Below are positions 1 through 10,613 of a DNA stretch of 64,000 nt, piece after piece (positions within the stretch are counted from its first letter, which is position 1; the number at the start of each line of letters is the position of its first letter). The translations under genes were made by a program, and so were the position numbers. Under the pieces are notes generated by a model. It searched no databases, had not been told where the DNA came from, and worked only from the letters and a program-made list of their open reading frames with translations. Origin of the DNA: Diaporthe sp. PMI_573 (Eukaryota; Ascomycota; Sordariomycetes; Diaporthales; Diaporthaceae); NCBI GenBank assembly GCA_021399435.1, contig JAJTUP010000093.1, positions 1 through 64,000 of the forward strand. The letters run 5' to 3'.

Positions 1-1090
1 ATGTGTTCTTTGAGACACGTACAGTACGTACGTAAGTACTGTAACATTTTAGCCATAGTACCGTACAACGATTTCCCCTCATCCGACGCTTTGTATACTG
101 TATGAGTATGGTTCATTCATGACTGTAAAGGGTACTTCTCTACAGTCCGAAGACTGCTTGGCATTGTCTCAGCGTAGTATGTTAGTTAATGCAGTGATGT
201 TTATATGTGAAGCATCCATTTTTTTTCTGTGTGAATATCGTCTCCTTCTCTGCCCTTGTACATACTGTACTGTAGTATAGTAAATACATATCCTTGAAAA
301 ATCCTAGAGAAGTCTGTTGCGGGAAATGATAGGGACTTCTGACAAGCATTGTATTCCACACATACTACTGACGTATTTTACTAGGCAAATCCAATGCATT
401 CTGGGCTGTTCGTGTTGAGCTAAAGTTGTCACAAGTGAAGAGAATGACACTGTGTGTAATGTACAATAAATTTGTAGGACCGCCTATTGTACAGTTAAGA
501 GCATAAGTGGTATCCTGTTCTGTAACATTCTTTGAGTTTCTAAGCCTGGTCAACCCAGTGCTACTTGGGTTAGCATACGCACCGTATACATTGACCATCA
601 TGGTTGACTGACTTGTATAACCAAATGATTGATGGTGCCCGGCAGTTGTAGTTGCGCGCCTTAGTGAACGTAACCGAGCGACTTAGTCGCACTGTGGCTA
701 CAGGCAAATACGATTGGTCAGGGCTTATGTACTCCCTTGAACCTTGGAGTACTTGAAAAGTCGATGGTCGTCGGTACTTTTGTTTTTGAGCACGCTTCCG
801 TGGCAGACATTTCTGGAAAACTGGTACTTTACTAAGTAGATTCATGTGACTCTAAGTCCTGCCCAAAGTTGAACAATCCTGGTTAACTAGTGGAGGTCTT
901 ATATTTATTATTTATCTCTATCGTTGCCACATAACTGCGCATCGACTTGCGTACGATTACATTACCTTCTTATATACACGATATCTTCGGACTCCAGTTC
1001 TCTTTACTTCATCGACCTGGACAGAGGTTTCTCGGGCCGAGGCAGTACTTATTATACTATTTTTCATTTGCAACATCGTTCCGTATCTCC
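1..1090. other. Intergenic, no gene recognised
   Basis: I see no coding region that resembles a known family. The first 60 bases and positions about 255-275 are rich in GTAC/TACGTA motifs, a theme that returns near other breakpoints in the window. Short open frames on both strands here lack family resemblance or codon structure and were left out. Confidence 0.5.
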
Positions 1091-1098
1091 TTTCTCAG

Positions 1099-1953
1099 GA
1101 CACCCTTCGGGGAAAGTCTGGTTTACTTGCTCTATTTAACATGCTTCCTGTGTCCCTTGGTGGTGGACGGAACCTTATTACAGACTTTCTTGAACTGCCT
1201 CTTTCAACGAGCAATTTGATACACCGGTGGAATGGGCGTATAGCAACGGGGCACGCAATTGTTCATCTCGTGGCTACTCTCCAAGGTGACAATAGGGCCC
1301 TTTACCAAGTTATATCTAGGTACATTGTAAGTCGCTTACTGATTTGATCATCAATGGTATGCTAATCGGCTTATGCCAGTCAGCGGGTTGCCTACTCTTA
1401 ATGACAATCACCACTATTTGGCTCTTCTGGACAGTTTCTCCACAGCATTTGCCTATAATCCATTACACGCTTGCTCTTAGTTGCCTGAGCAGTCTGCTAT
1501 GGCATGTTTTGGCGACAGGAACTCACATATAACAATATTATAGCCATAATCGCCAGTCTTTTCTGGCTTATCACGCTGTTATACCGTATCGTCACGATGT
1601 TTCTAAGTGCGCGCAGCATTATACACAATAAATTGGAACATACTAGGGTCATACGTCTGCTACTCAAACCCGATCGCCCCGTAAACCTTACTCCTGGGGA
1701 TCACTTCCACATCCTTCTTCCAGGCAGGCCTTTCAGCTACAATATACAAAAAGGCTACCCCGCTGTTGCGGAGGAGATGTTGACAAACCTTGGCCAAGCT
1801 AAATCACCCGAAATCATAGTAAACCTCACTCATGACCGTCATCTGAATCAGCAACTAAGTCGAATGAAAAGGAGCGAGCGAGTACTGCTCTATGGTCCAT
1901 TCACACAAAGTCTCTACCTCGAGCGTTGCTTCCACTATTCCGCAGCCGGCTAG
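1099..1953 (+). pseudogene. Ferric reductase-like gene relic, copy 1
   Basis: This is the remains of a transmembrane ferric-chelate reductase (FRE/NOX superfamily), which normally passes electrons from NADPH through FAD and two hemes across a membrane. The heme-helix part has the IHRWNG...GHAIVH spacing of the first histidine pair, followed by LWHV. An FAD-domain piece (PGDHFHILLPG, then LLYGPFTQ) comes next. An intron with GTAAGT donor, GCTAAT branch and CAG acceptor fits at 1327-1379. The coding phase then slips by one base near 1515-1530, and the sequence ends just after the GPFTQ motif, so the NADPH-binding domain is missing. The same gene portion with the same intron occurs at 39.57-40.69 kb, so both derive from one family. 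The 3' end overlaps the antisense membrane-protein gene at 1901. The family call is from motif recognition and the exact 5' limit is uncertain. Confidence 0.62.
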
Positions 1954-2455
1954 CCCTGGTGTCTTCGCACAGTGGATGGATGGCCGCAAAGGCAAGGCTT
2001 AGAATGATCAAAACAAACCCATAAGCCGCCTGAGCAACATATCTGTAGTATATCACACTGTAATAAGGAACGTTACCATCTGCACTGAGCTTCCCAAATT
2101 CGGCCTCGCAGCCGCGCACACGCTCGGCAACGTATCCTCCGATGGAAACCAACATGATGCCTCGGATTATTTGAGAGACCGAATATTTCCCCAGCCATGT
2201 TAGTTTGGTTGCAGTCACAAGACTGAACACCGCAAACAGCATGCTGACGATGGCCGAGTTAAATGCGATGTAAACCATAGATCTCTGAAGCGCCAGGAAA
2301 TCTTTGGCCTGGTTTTTATTAGGGACTGTGGTATTGTTGCCCCAGAAACGATCTCGGAAAATGATTGCAAAGAGGTCGAGACTGGCAGAGGCTAGCGAGA
2401 GCAAGGCGAGCAAGATGATCCCGAAGCGGAGTCGGACCATATGCTTCGAGAACAT
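1901..2455 (-). CDS. Four-helix membrane protein, hypothetical
   Basis: The predicted 184-residue protein has about four hydrophobic segments (near residues 9-32, 62-82, 88-108 and 140-162). A short polar loop with a possible N-glycosylation site (GNNTTV) lies after the first helix, and the tail is charged and Arg-rich. This arrangement resembles small fungal integral membrane proteins of unknown function. I recognise no enzyme motif. The last codons overlap, on the opposite strand, the end of the ferric-reductase relic, so the true C-terminus may lie in another exon or have been altered. ATG at 2455 is the natural start because it directly precedes the first helix. A real gene is likely but the function is unknown. 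Confidence 0.5.
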   Translation of the reverse strand: MFSKHMVRLRFGIILLALLSLASASLDLFAIIFRDRFWGNNTTVPNKNQAKDFLALQRSMVYIAFNSAIVSMLFAVFSLVTATKLTWLGKYSVSQIIRGIMLVSIGGYVAERVRGCEAEFGKLSADGNVPYYSVIYYRYVAQAAYGFVLIILSLAFAAIHPLCEDTRASRLRNSGSNARGRDFV

Positions 2456-3932
2456 TGCAGATCCCGCCGCTGAGAGGAGAGAGGGATTGGACTCAGCTTC
2501 GTGTTGGCGATGATTAACGGGAACAGTCGAGGCAATCTGTCAAGCAGAGGGAGAAACTATACTCATCGCGACGACTCCAGACCAGTCCCTTTAAGTACTC
2601 ACAGTCACCCAAATTTGGCGGAAGCCTGATACTCTGAGGCCTCCTGTATTGCCAACATCTCATGGCTCCTTTGTAATTATGGCTACTAGGCAGAAGCAAA
2701 GTCCTACTACTCAACGGTCAAGGTGATCTGGCTAGAGGGGCTGGCTCAATTGGGTACATGGCAAACAGCAACGACAACGCAAGCCCGGCCGGTCCGTAAC
2801 AAAAACAGAGACAGACAATATAGCGGTCGATTCAACTCGATGTCGTCGTTGATCGTGACACCGCATCTGCAGCCGCACGTGCAGGTCAGATACACATATT
2901 GAGGTTCTCCAAGGCATCAAATCGACTTGTTTTGTGCGCCGCAGGGACATGTGTCACATCTCCTATTGATCTCGGATTCTTGGGGATTGGGAAAGCGAGT
3001 CGTAAGATTAAGCTCATCGGCAGTCGGATTTCTGCTGATTCGGTTTGTTGTTTCTCTTCCAATCTCTGGACCACTCTGTCCAATAGACGTAACTTTACAT
3101 AGTCGATCTATCCACACAAGACTACGACTAGCAATAGTATGTATCTATAAGAATTTGCGGTTTCAATTAGGCATTCGACTGTTGCCTTGCTTAGGCAACG
3201 TTGGAGGCCGCCCGTTCTATATATTCATGACGTTTACACCAGCCCTAGAGTCATGACCTTGGCTCCGACGCATCCTAACCTGAGGCGATTCACCACAAGT
3301 ACTTAAGACGGCGAACTCTGCGCGAAGAATTTCCCCCTTTCCTTTCCTCTCCTTTCTTTCCATCACCCCACCAGCGCCCCGATAGATATCGAATTTTGTA
3401 ATTACCTCGCAGCCCAAAATCTCCCGCATAGATGCCAATTCGGTGTGCTTGATGTATAATCACAAGGTCACACCTCAGACACTTTCAGATCGTTTTTACC
3501 TTTTAAGTTCATCATTAGTGCTATGCATTAATTCAAGTTGCAAGGTCCTTTCTTATAACCCTTGGACGCTTAGTACGGTATTTTCTGTGCAGCACTGCGG
3601 ATTGCAATCTTCCAAGTATAATGTCGTAGTTACATTGAACTTTGGATCAGCAAAAGTGGCACACATCAATAGTCGCCAACGGCTACCCTTTCTTAGTGTA
3701 ATACAACAACGACCATTCTACCTCAGCCTGGCTTCTACTTCCGCTCCACGCTCAGCTACGGCAATCTTGCCAGCAAACACCGAATTCTTCAAAACATACA
3801 CATCCATACACCCCGAGTTTTCCAATCAGGCGACGGCTTCCTTCGCAAAACTACTTCGCTTCTTCTGTCCTCGCCCGAACACTCCTCAGATCGTATCCAG
3901 AACCAGTCGCCTGCAAGGCTCCCGCTGCAAAC
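2456..3932. other. Intergenic, promoter side of NCBP3-like gene
   Basis: No gene recognised. The last few hundred bases before 3933 should hold the promoter and 5' leader of the NCBP3-like gene. A long open frame at 3443-3940 runs through this leader in a different phase and shows no family resemblance, so I treat it as chance. Confidence 0.5.
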
Positions 3933-5365
3933 ATGGATGACTTTGACATCGAGATGGGCGACGCAGTCGACGTGCCAACGGAGGGGCACGAGGTTGCGGA
4001 CATATTAGTCGGCGACGATCAACAGGTTCGTCAGACGTGAGAAGGAAACGGAGTAAGCTGGCCAAAGACTCATCACATATATTCCAGGAGGATGGCGAGG
4101 TGGAGGAACCCGTCAACAACGAGCCAACGGGCGACATTTCGGCAACCATCCAACCAAATAAAGTCCATATTCGGGGCCTCGAGGTGCTAGACGAAACCCA
4201 ACTCAAGCAGTATGTCTCCGCAAATGTCGGAGGTAAGGGCGCCGACCGCATCGAGTGGGTGGACGACTCCTCTGCCAACCTTGTCTTCAACTCCGAATCC
4301 GCCGCCCAGGACGCCCTCAAACTCCTCGCAGCCGTTGAGATCTTGGATGTGACTCAACTCTCGCCCCTCGAGGTTCTGCCCGTCAAGCCAATTCCCGAGA
4401 AGCCAGAGGTCGCTCTGCAAGTGCGTTTCACCCTGGAATCCGACAGGAAAGTCAAGGGCGCGGCACAAAGAAGCAGGTTCTACCTCTTGAACCCAGAATG
4501 GGACCCGGAGACAGAGGAAGGCAGGCGCCGACGCGAGGGCCGAGACAGGAGATACCGTGACCGGGAGGATAGGGGAGGATACCGACGAAGTGGGAGAGGC
4601 AGGTACGACGACCGCAACGAGGACGAGCCTGAGCCGTTCGATGTCAGTCTCTACGATGACGATACGGGAGCGCGCGCTCGACATGAAACACCGAGGGGAC
4701 GCCGACGACGTGATTCACGATCACCGTCAGACCCAGCAGACTCGGACCGGTACAGACCCCTCAACGCCGGCAAAGAGCTCTTTCCCAACAAGAAGCCCCG
4801 GGACGCACTTCGTTCAGAGCGGGAAGCATCCTCTCGCGATCGATCTCGGTCTCCGGCGCGCGATGAGCGGGACGCGATGATGGATGATCTCGCAAAGGAT
4901 AGGGAGGTACAGCGCAATCGCGTCACGGCGCGGTCGCTCAAGGAGCGCATCTCCAGCAGACCTACCCACAGCATCAGAGAGTTGTTCCCCAACAAGGTAT
5001 CAAATGGGAGCAAGGCACAAATGGACCAAGTACCCGCAGATGTACTCGCCGATATGCTACGACTTTCCTACGACGGCAGTGCTGAGTTTCCCTCTTCTTT
5101 CTCTGCGTTTCGCTCTCAGGCACCAAGCCAAAGAATCAAGATGGTAACCATCAACTTTGCAGATCGCGTAACGGACCCCAGTAACGGCATCTCAATCAAG
5201 GGTCTGGCCGCACAGCAGGGAATCTCGATCAAGGGCAGCGCGAACAAGAAGGAGCTGTTCCCGGAAAAGCTTGGCGGCAATCTCAACGCTGGAAAGGAGC
5301 TGTTTGCTGGTGAGCTCGATGGCCGGGGACGCAGGCGGCAGAAGGCGGAAGACCTGTACTTCTGA
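3933..5365 (+). CDS. NCBP3-like RNA-binding protein (DUF2414 family)
   Basis: Coding exons are 3933-4025 and 4088-5365, giving 456 residues. The 62-bp intron has a GTTCGT donor and CCAG acceptor, and the frame is continuous across it. Residues about 57-115 form a degenerate RNA-recognition fold with the family hallmark around IEWVDDSSANLVF, equivalent to the WLDD region of nuclear cap-binding subunit 3. A conserved block near RFYLLNPEWDP follows. The rest is disordered and rich in Arg, Asp and Ser, with RS-like stretches typical of mRNP and splicing factors. A short motif (K/R)ELFP recurs near residues 260, 328, 419 and 434 (the last as KELFA), and ISIKG occurs twice. The protein probably acts in the nucleus on capped RNA or mRNA export. 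The start was chosen because exon 1 is acidic, in frame and well placed. No neighbour is functionally linked. Confidence 0.82.
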
Positions 5366-6248
5366 ATGCACACTTGGCGAACATGTCTATGAGACAGAGT
5401 GAGTGCGCCTTCCAGGTCTGTTGGCGTTGGAACTATGCATTAAGCTTGATATCGTATATTTCCTGCATGTCCCATATTCAGGGTTCTTAGACTGGTAATA
5501 TCGCTCAGAATCTGTAGAATGGTGGCCTCCATGCCTGTCGAGAATCAATAGCCGATAGACGCCCTTTGTACGCAGTGTAGTATGTTTTTCAAATTCCTCA
5601 ATCCATTCCATGGCAATCGAATCACTTGTCCATCGATTTGGGCATGTTTCGATAACCTAGTCGTCAGGGAGGCCACCTTCCGTATACGAACTCGCAAGGT
5701 GCATCTTGGCCTTACGATTATAAGAATGGCGGTCCACACCACCCATCCCTACTGATGAACTTAATGTCCGTTACCCATTTGCAGTTTCCAGGTTGTATAT
5801 AAAAATTCCAAAGATATAGGTTACTTTCTAGGAGATGAGCATGAATAAGACCTTCTTATTCTTCTTATAGTTAATTAGAGGTACTACCCTAGTGCTTCTG
5901 AGCGGCCCGCTATATCTGGATACTATCCCTCCATCCCGAATTTCTAATGAATCGTTAAGATGGAAGAATATTGTGCTGGTCAGCTGATCTTTATTGACGA
6001 GTCTGGTGTTGATAAAAGAGATGGGCTATGGCGCACTGGGTAGGCGGTGAAGGGAATCTAGCTGAATAAACTTGTACCTGGTGGTGGCAAAGATCATGGC
6101 TCGGTTCTAAGTACTTCCAGCCCTTGTGATTGTGGTAAAGCTGTCCAGGCATGTGGCCTGTCCGGCTGATTGTCCAACCACGTTATACCAAATAAAAGTT
6201 ATAATTAACTAGACGCCTTGGATAATGCGAGTTTTCCTGGGTGTTCAT
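5366..6248. other. Intergenic, no gene recognised
   Basis: This holds the 3' flank of the NCBP3-like gene and AT-rich sequence. A short stretch at about 6168-6187 (GTCCAACCACGTTATA) also occurs near 37.26 kb beside a solo LTR, so part of this spacer may be an old transposon end. Confidence 0.45.
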
Positions 6249-7112
6249 TTATTCATTGATACTCAGAGAAATGGTCGCAGACCTGACTCGGTCCATAACT
6301 CTGTCCTCGACATCGGCAAGTCTATCTTCTACAAAGTCTTGAAGATCAATTTTGACAAAGTCCATGTGGTCGTCCATCTTTACGACAACGTAATCATCCA
6401 TGTGAGCCGACAGGTCGTCGAGCTCATCAGATGCCTTGTCGTGGGCGTCCCGAAGCTCCTGGAGCGACTCTGTGTGCTCCGCGGCCAGCGCCTTTGCCTC
6501 CCGGAGTTCAGTCTCCATGTGTGTAAGTCGGGCTTCTATCCGGCCAACTCTGTCAAGGAGGCGATCGACAATGCTGCTACTGCTACCACCTGCCTCTGCG
6601 TTGTTCTTTGAATCTAGTCGTTCTCCTCGTCGCTGTCGCTTGCTCAAATGGGGTCCCAGCTGCATCTCGACCTCGGCGTCGTTGTACGCAGGCGGGCTGT
6701 CGGTGGTTGAGGTCGGGGCCCGGATGTGCATTTCGAGTGCCGGCCAACAGACTGGCCTTCCTCCACGCCCCTCGTAGAGGCACTTGAGGTCGGCATGTTT
6801 CGGGCTGGACTTGAAGGTGCTGATGTTACTCAGTACCTGTGGGGCCGAGTCTGGAAAGGCGTCCTCCTTGATGTACAGGACGAGTGAGTGCAGCCGCGCG
6901 AGCAGATCCAAGGAAGTCAACAGCCGCGAGTCGGCTGCAGTCTTGGGCTTGGGCGAAAAGTAAGGCGCCGCCGCCGGGCCCACGATGGTGGTGGGCTCGC
7001 TCATGGAGAGGTGCAGACACAGCGCTGGAAGGCCCGAGAGGGACGAGGAGGACACCTCGGGGACACGGCATGGCTGGACCGTGAGCGAGGCGACGTGCTC
7101 GGGCGGGATCAT
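6249..7112 (-). CDS. Coiled-coil hypothetical protein
   Basis: A single-exon frame encodes 287 residues. The N-terminal half (to about residue 125) is mixed and hydrophobic with a leucine-rich stretch. It is followed by a proline-rich SPPAY segment and a basic KRQRRGER patch that could be a nuclear localisation signal. Residues about 185-280 form a long acidic coiled coil with heptad-spaced Leu, Val and Met and repeated DD pairs. I recognise the general layout as common in lineage-specific fungal proteins but cannot name a family. A later Met at residue 37 is an alternative start. No intron is needed. Sound coding signal on the opposite strand is absent. Probably a real gene of unknown role. 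Confidence 0.5.
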   Translation of the reverse strand: MIPPEHVASLTVQPCRVPEVSSSSLSGLPALCLHLSMSEPTTIVGPAAAPYFSPKPKTAADSRLLTSLDLLARLHSLVLYIKEDAFPDSAPQVLSNISTFKSSPKHADLKCLYEGRGGRPVCWPALEMHIRAPTSTTDSPPAYNDAEVEMQLGPHLSKRQRRGERLDSKNNAEAGGSSSSIVDRLLDRVGRIEARLTHMETELREAKALAAEHTESLQELRDAHDKASDELDDLSAHMDDYVVVKMDDHMDFVKIDLQDFVEDRLADVEDRVMDRVRSATISLSINE

Positions 7113-8301
7113 GGTGTAGACGGCAGTCTGCTCGCGCGTGTCCTCTATTGCCCTTGCATTTTGCTTGAACTAATAACTATTCTCACCTTTAACTTTCTGG
7201 ATCCCTAGAACATCCTTTCGGCCAGTCCCTCCTCTACCGGTACCGGTCAAGCTTCGTCTAGTGCTCCATCTCACCTCCCCGTTGACTACTTCGCAGAAAA
7301 AGCACTGTCCCCCCGTAGCGGCCCGAATACATCAGCAGCATGAGAAGAGAGAACAACCCAACAAACAATGCTCGCATAATTACCAACAAAACCCGCTACA
7401 CCACCCCTCATTCAACTCCTTACAATGACCCCGAGCCCCCAAATCTCGAAAACGGAAATAGTGATACACGAAGACACAAGCGAAAACACCAGCGCAGAGC
7501 GAATAGGGAATCAGCTGCAGTACCACACATGGCGATACGCGTCAATAAATGTTACGCCTCTATACGCAGATGGTACGGACGGGCTGAGATGGTTCTATGG
7601 AAACTTACTAGCGTTTTGGACGAACACAAGCTGCTGCCATAGGCTAAAAATTGCTTATGGCATCACGGTAGAGAACCTTAGACTTCAGGCCGGGAGGTTT
7701 GACTGCTTCGAAGCCCGAGAGCAGAATAAATTAAGAATGGCCTACTGAAGCGCGCTTGACGCTCCAAAACCCAACTCGATCGCACCGATCTCATCAGACA
7801 CAACCAAAATCGACAACGGTGCCCTCCGTCCTATAGGCCACCGGGTCAGCAACAGTGTCGGCACCAACGGCAGTCATCCACACCCCCGCCAGCAATCCCC
7901 TGGGGTATCCGCGACAGCCCTCAATCCGACAGCCGTCGACGTCCTTGGAGGTCGTTGGAACCCGTTCACTTGGTGGGAGTGACTGCACATTGTGGTGGGA
8001 GCTGCGTGTGGCTCTCAACCTGGCCGTTGACAAAAGTGCGCTCAATGGACAGGCGATTTTGAACCCGCGGTCGATACATAAAAGCAAAAGGGCAAGCAAG
8101 AATTTGTTCTTTACACTCTCTTCTAACCCTAACAAGGTGTGATGGTACCTTTGAAAGCCTCAAAGAAATTCCCCCCCTTACCAAACTTCTCTTCGTTTGC
8201 ACTGTTTACCATTGTCTACTTACGGCTTAGAAAAATTACATAGCCTAGGACTACGCCTTCCCTGGAAATATGCCAGAATTCAGCTACTCCAAAAATTAGG
8301 G
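7113..8301. other. Intergenic, no gene recognised
   Basis: Several short open frames on both strands (for example 7425-7748 forward and 7794-8135 reverse) show no family resemblance. A low-complexity stretch around 8305-8335 repeats the unit CCAGAAGGCCAAA and borders the GH64 fragment. Confidence 0.45.
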
Positions 8302-8593
8302 CTAGAGGGCCAGAAGGCCAAACAGCCAGAAGGCCAAAACCATCGGGCCGTCATCATGGATCTGGGTATCGACTGTTAGATTAGCCTCCGAGTACTTGTC
8401 CCACACCTTTTGGATATATGGGTCGTAGTATCCTCGCAGGTTGCTGCAGGGGTTGTGAGCAAGCCAGATTTGCGGTGCTAATGCACGCAAGGCATTTCCA
8501 GACTCATCATATACACACATGGAACCCCAAGCCGGGTCTATATCCTTTAGCTGGTTGCAGATAGTTTCGACCGCGTCCGATTGTAGCCCAGGG
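8302..8593 (-). pseudogene. GH64 glucanase fragment, downstream piece
   Basis: This is the continuation of the glycoside hydrolase family 64 (beta-1,3-glucanase) sequence that lies at 10614-11091 on the same strand. It encodes the family block with VYDESGNALRAL, a tyrosine-rich GYYDPY and VWDKYSEANLTVDTQ. GH64 similarity stops near 8345 and the frame closes at 8302. If the hAT element between 8594 and 10613 and one copy of its target duplication are ignored, the two GH64 pieces meet in the same frame without loss. That shows the glucanase sequence was continuous before the insertion. The catalytic residues lie in the other piece. The C-terminal part of a normal GH64 enzyme is missing, so this was already a fragment. 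Confidence 0.8.
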
Positions 8594-10613
8594 CAGGGCT
8601 CCTAATAGTGTAACCAGTGCGTGTGAAAGCCTCAAACTGCTCATTTAGTCCGTTTGAATTGGCCACACTAAACTACCGGTCCGTCTAACTTGGCCACACT
8701 AAACTACCAGTCTGCCTGAAATGCCCAAACTAAACTATTGGTCCGTCCGTCACCGTCACACTAGACCACAGTACAAACTATGGTCTACACTAATAGTCCA
8801 AACATAAAAGATGGCTTGTGGCCCACCCCCGTACCTGCCTCCAAGCTTCCCAATGCCATTTGTCGATCATGGTGTTCATATTAGTAGCATTATCCATCAT
8901 GAAGTATCCAACTTTCGATGCGATTCCATATTCTCGTATGAACTCCATGATGGCTTCTGCCATGTTCTCGCCGCTGTGCTGTCCTTCCAGTTCTTTGATC
9001 CCCACCACCAGGGACTGCAGGCCATGGTCTTCGGTAACGAATTGAACTGTGAATCCGATTACGCCCAAACAATTTGGCGATGTCCAGTTGTCGGGAACAA
9101 TGTGGATTGAAGAAAGGGCATTCTGTAGAGCTCGCCTTACAAACTCCTTTTTGTTGTCGTAGGCCCATTGTAAGTCATTTTTGACCGTATCGCCAGTCAT
9201 CGGGAGGAGATCATCAGCAGCGGGACGAATATACCGGATAAAATCGCGAAAGGCCAGCTGCTCAACATGGCTTGGTCTAGGGCATCTTCCTCTGCCGTCA
9301 CCTTGCGTTTCTTGGCGGGGGGTAGGGTTTCATTGGCCAGGAAGGCAGTAATGTCTCCAAGGCGACTTTGAGTCACTTCCCGCCTGGTTTCTTGCCTTCC
9401 AGAAATCGTGATATTGTGCCCCTTCCGCAGATGATTGACGATGGCGGTCGACCCTCCAGAGTAATTGTATTTCTTCGCTCTTTTCTTGTCGAAGCGGGGC
9501 TGGCAATGCCACCATTTCGTTCCGTTGGAATCGACCTAAGCTGCCGGGATACTCTTGCCTTCTTCTCTTCGACAATACTGCCAAATAGGAGACTTTTTTT
9601 GTCGGGAGACGCTAAAAGGTGGCGAAGACGATGATGCAAGCGACGTGGTGGCCGCTGCATCACTAATAAGGTCAGAATCATCCAGATGGTTGGTGCTGCC
9701 AATAGCACTAGCTGCCTCGGAGAGGTCCACGATGGAAGACATGATTCAGTAGAGACGGCACGTAGACAATAAGAGTGGTGATCATAGGAGTTTGGCGGAG
9801 CGGAATTGTTGGAGTAGACTGGAATTGATACCAGACTGGGGCTCTCAGCAACTCCGTAACTATGATCTGGCTGGTATGAATGTGATTTTCATGGGAGCGA
9901 CCAGCGTGAGTCTCGGCATCTCAACCATTTCACTCAATAGGATATGCGAGCCAGCCTACCCTAGAGGTGCCGGATAGAGGCTACCTGGCACCTCGCTCAT
10001 CTGTAATGGCAGGGTTTGTATCTCTTAACTCCACGACTTGGGATTCGCAACCCAGATAGCATGCCCTTCATCGTCTCTCAGGCTGTAAATTCTTCTCGGA
10101 AATCAGCCAGATAGCCCATTCCAAAGCTATAAAATCAAGTTGCTGCTGAACATGTACATGCAGGCAATTCTGGGCTCTTGTTAAGAAGATGGTTTCAGTT
10201 ACGTGATACCTAAGGTACAATATATCAACACAGTGTAACAGTTGTACCTGCTAACATGTCTTAGCACCATCCTGAAAATTTCGCCACGCGCGGTCGACGC
10301 GTCCGACGCGTTGGGTGACGGAGTTCTTGACTGGGTTCTCTGCAGCGGCCTCCAAACTCGGGAAGACGCTGCTTGACGCACGTTGAGTCTTGGGCGCACT
10401 AATAGTGAGACTGTTAGTCTGCGTCCCTCGCACTGAACTACTGGCCAGTCTGGTTGAGTTACACTGGACTACCAGTGTGGTCCGAGAGGCCTGCACTCAA
10501 CCATCGGTGTAGTCCGAGAGACGTCACACTGAACCAATAGTGCATGGACTATTAGTCTGGACTACAGTGTGCACTAATAGTGCTCTTAATGGTCCGCACT
10601 ATTAGGAGCCCTG
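8594..10613 (-). mobile_element. Complete but decayed hAT element with 8-bp TSD
   Basis: The ends are 17-bp inverted repeats beginning CAGGGCTCCTAATAGTG (8594-8610 and, inverted, 10597-10613). The identical 8-bp GCCCAGGG lies directly outside both ends (8586-8593 and 10614-10621), the hAT-type target duplication. Subterminal regions (8640-8800 and 10400-10600) are packed with short related motifs around CACACT, CCAGTC and GGTCCG, as in other hAT elements. The internal transposase on the minus strand is broken: a BED zinc-finger N-terminus at about 9742-9240 needs one frameshift, and an RNase-H-like core lies at 9200-8790. The C-terminal dimerisation domain is absent. At 2,020 bp it is shorter than an autonomous element. 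It landed inside GH64 sequence already fused to another hAT transposase. Confidence 0.9.
8790..9742 (-). pseudogene. hAT transposase remnant inside the nested element
   Basis: Two parts are visible. The N-terminal part (9742 to about 9240) has the SPIWQYC...WWHC pattern of a BED-type finger, followed by the KKYNYSGGSTAIVNHL block and a His pair. It changes frame once near 9540. The second part (9200-8790) has the hAT core segments: VPDNWTSPN with the first catalytic Asp, the GENMAEAI block and FMMDNATNMNT with the second Asp. The rest of the catalytic domain, including the last acidic residue and the C-terminal dimerisation region, is gone. It cannot encode an active transposase, although related elements elsewhere could mobilise it in trans through its intact ends. 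Confidence 0.8.

Noticed and set aside
3443..3940. Long forward frame before the NCBP3-like gene
   Set aside because: It overlaps the first coding exon in another phase, has no family resemblance and lies in the leader/promoter.
6225..6611. Forward frame of 128 codons
   Set aside because: It is the antisense of the coiled-coil gene at 6249-7112; its composition mirrors that gene.
8125..8140. Telomere-like CCCTAA motif
   Set aside because: Only one or two units occur, not an array; similar single motifs at 22320 and 59690 are also isolated.
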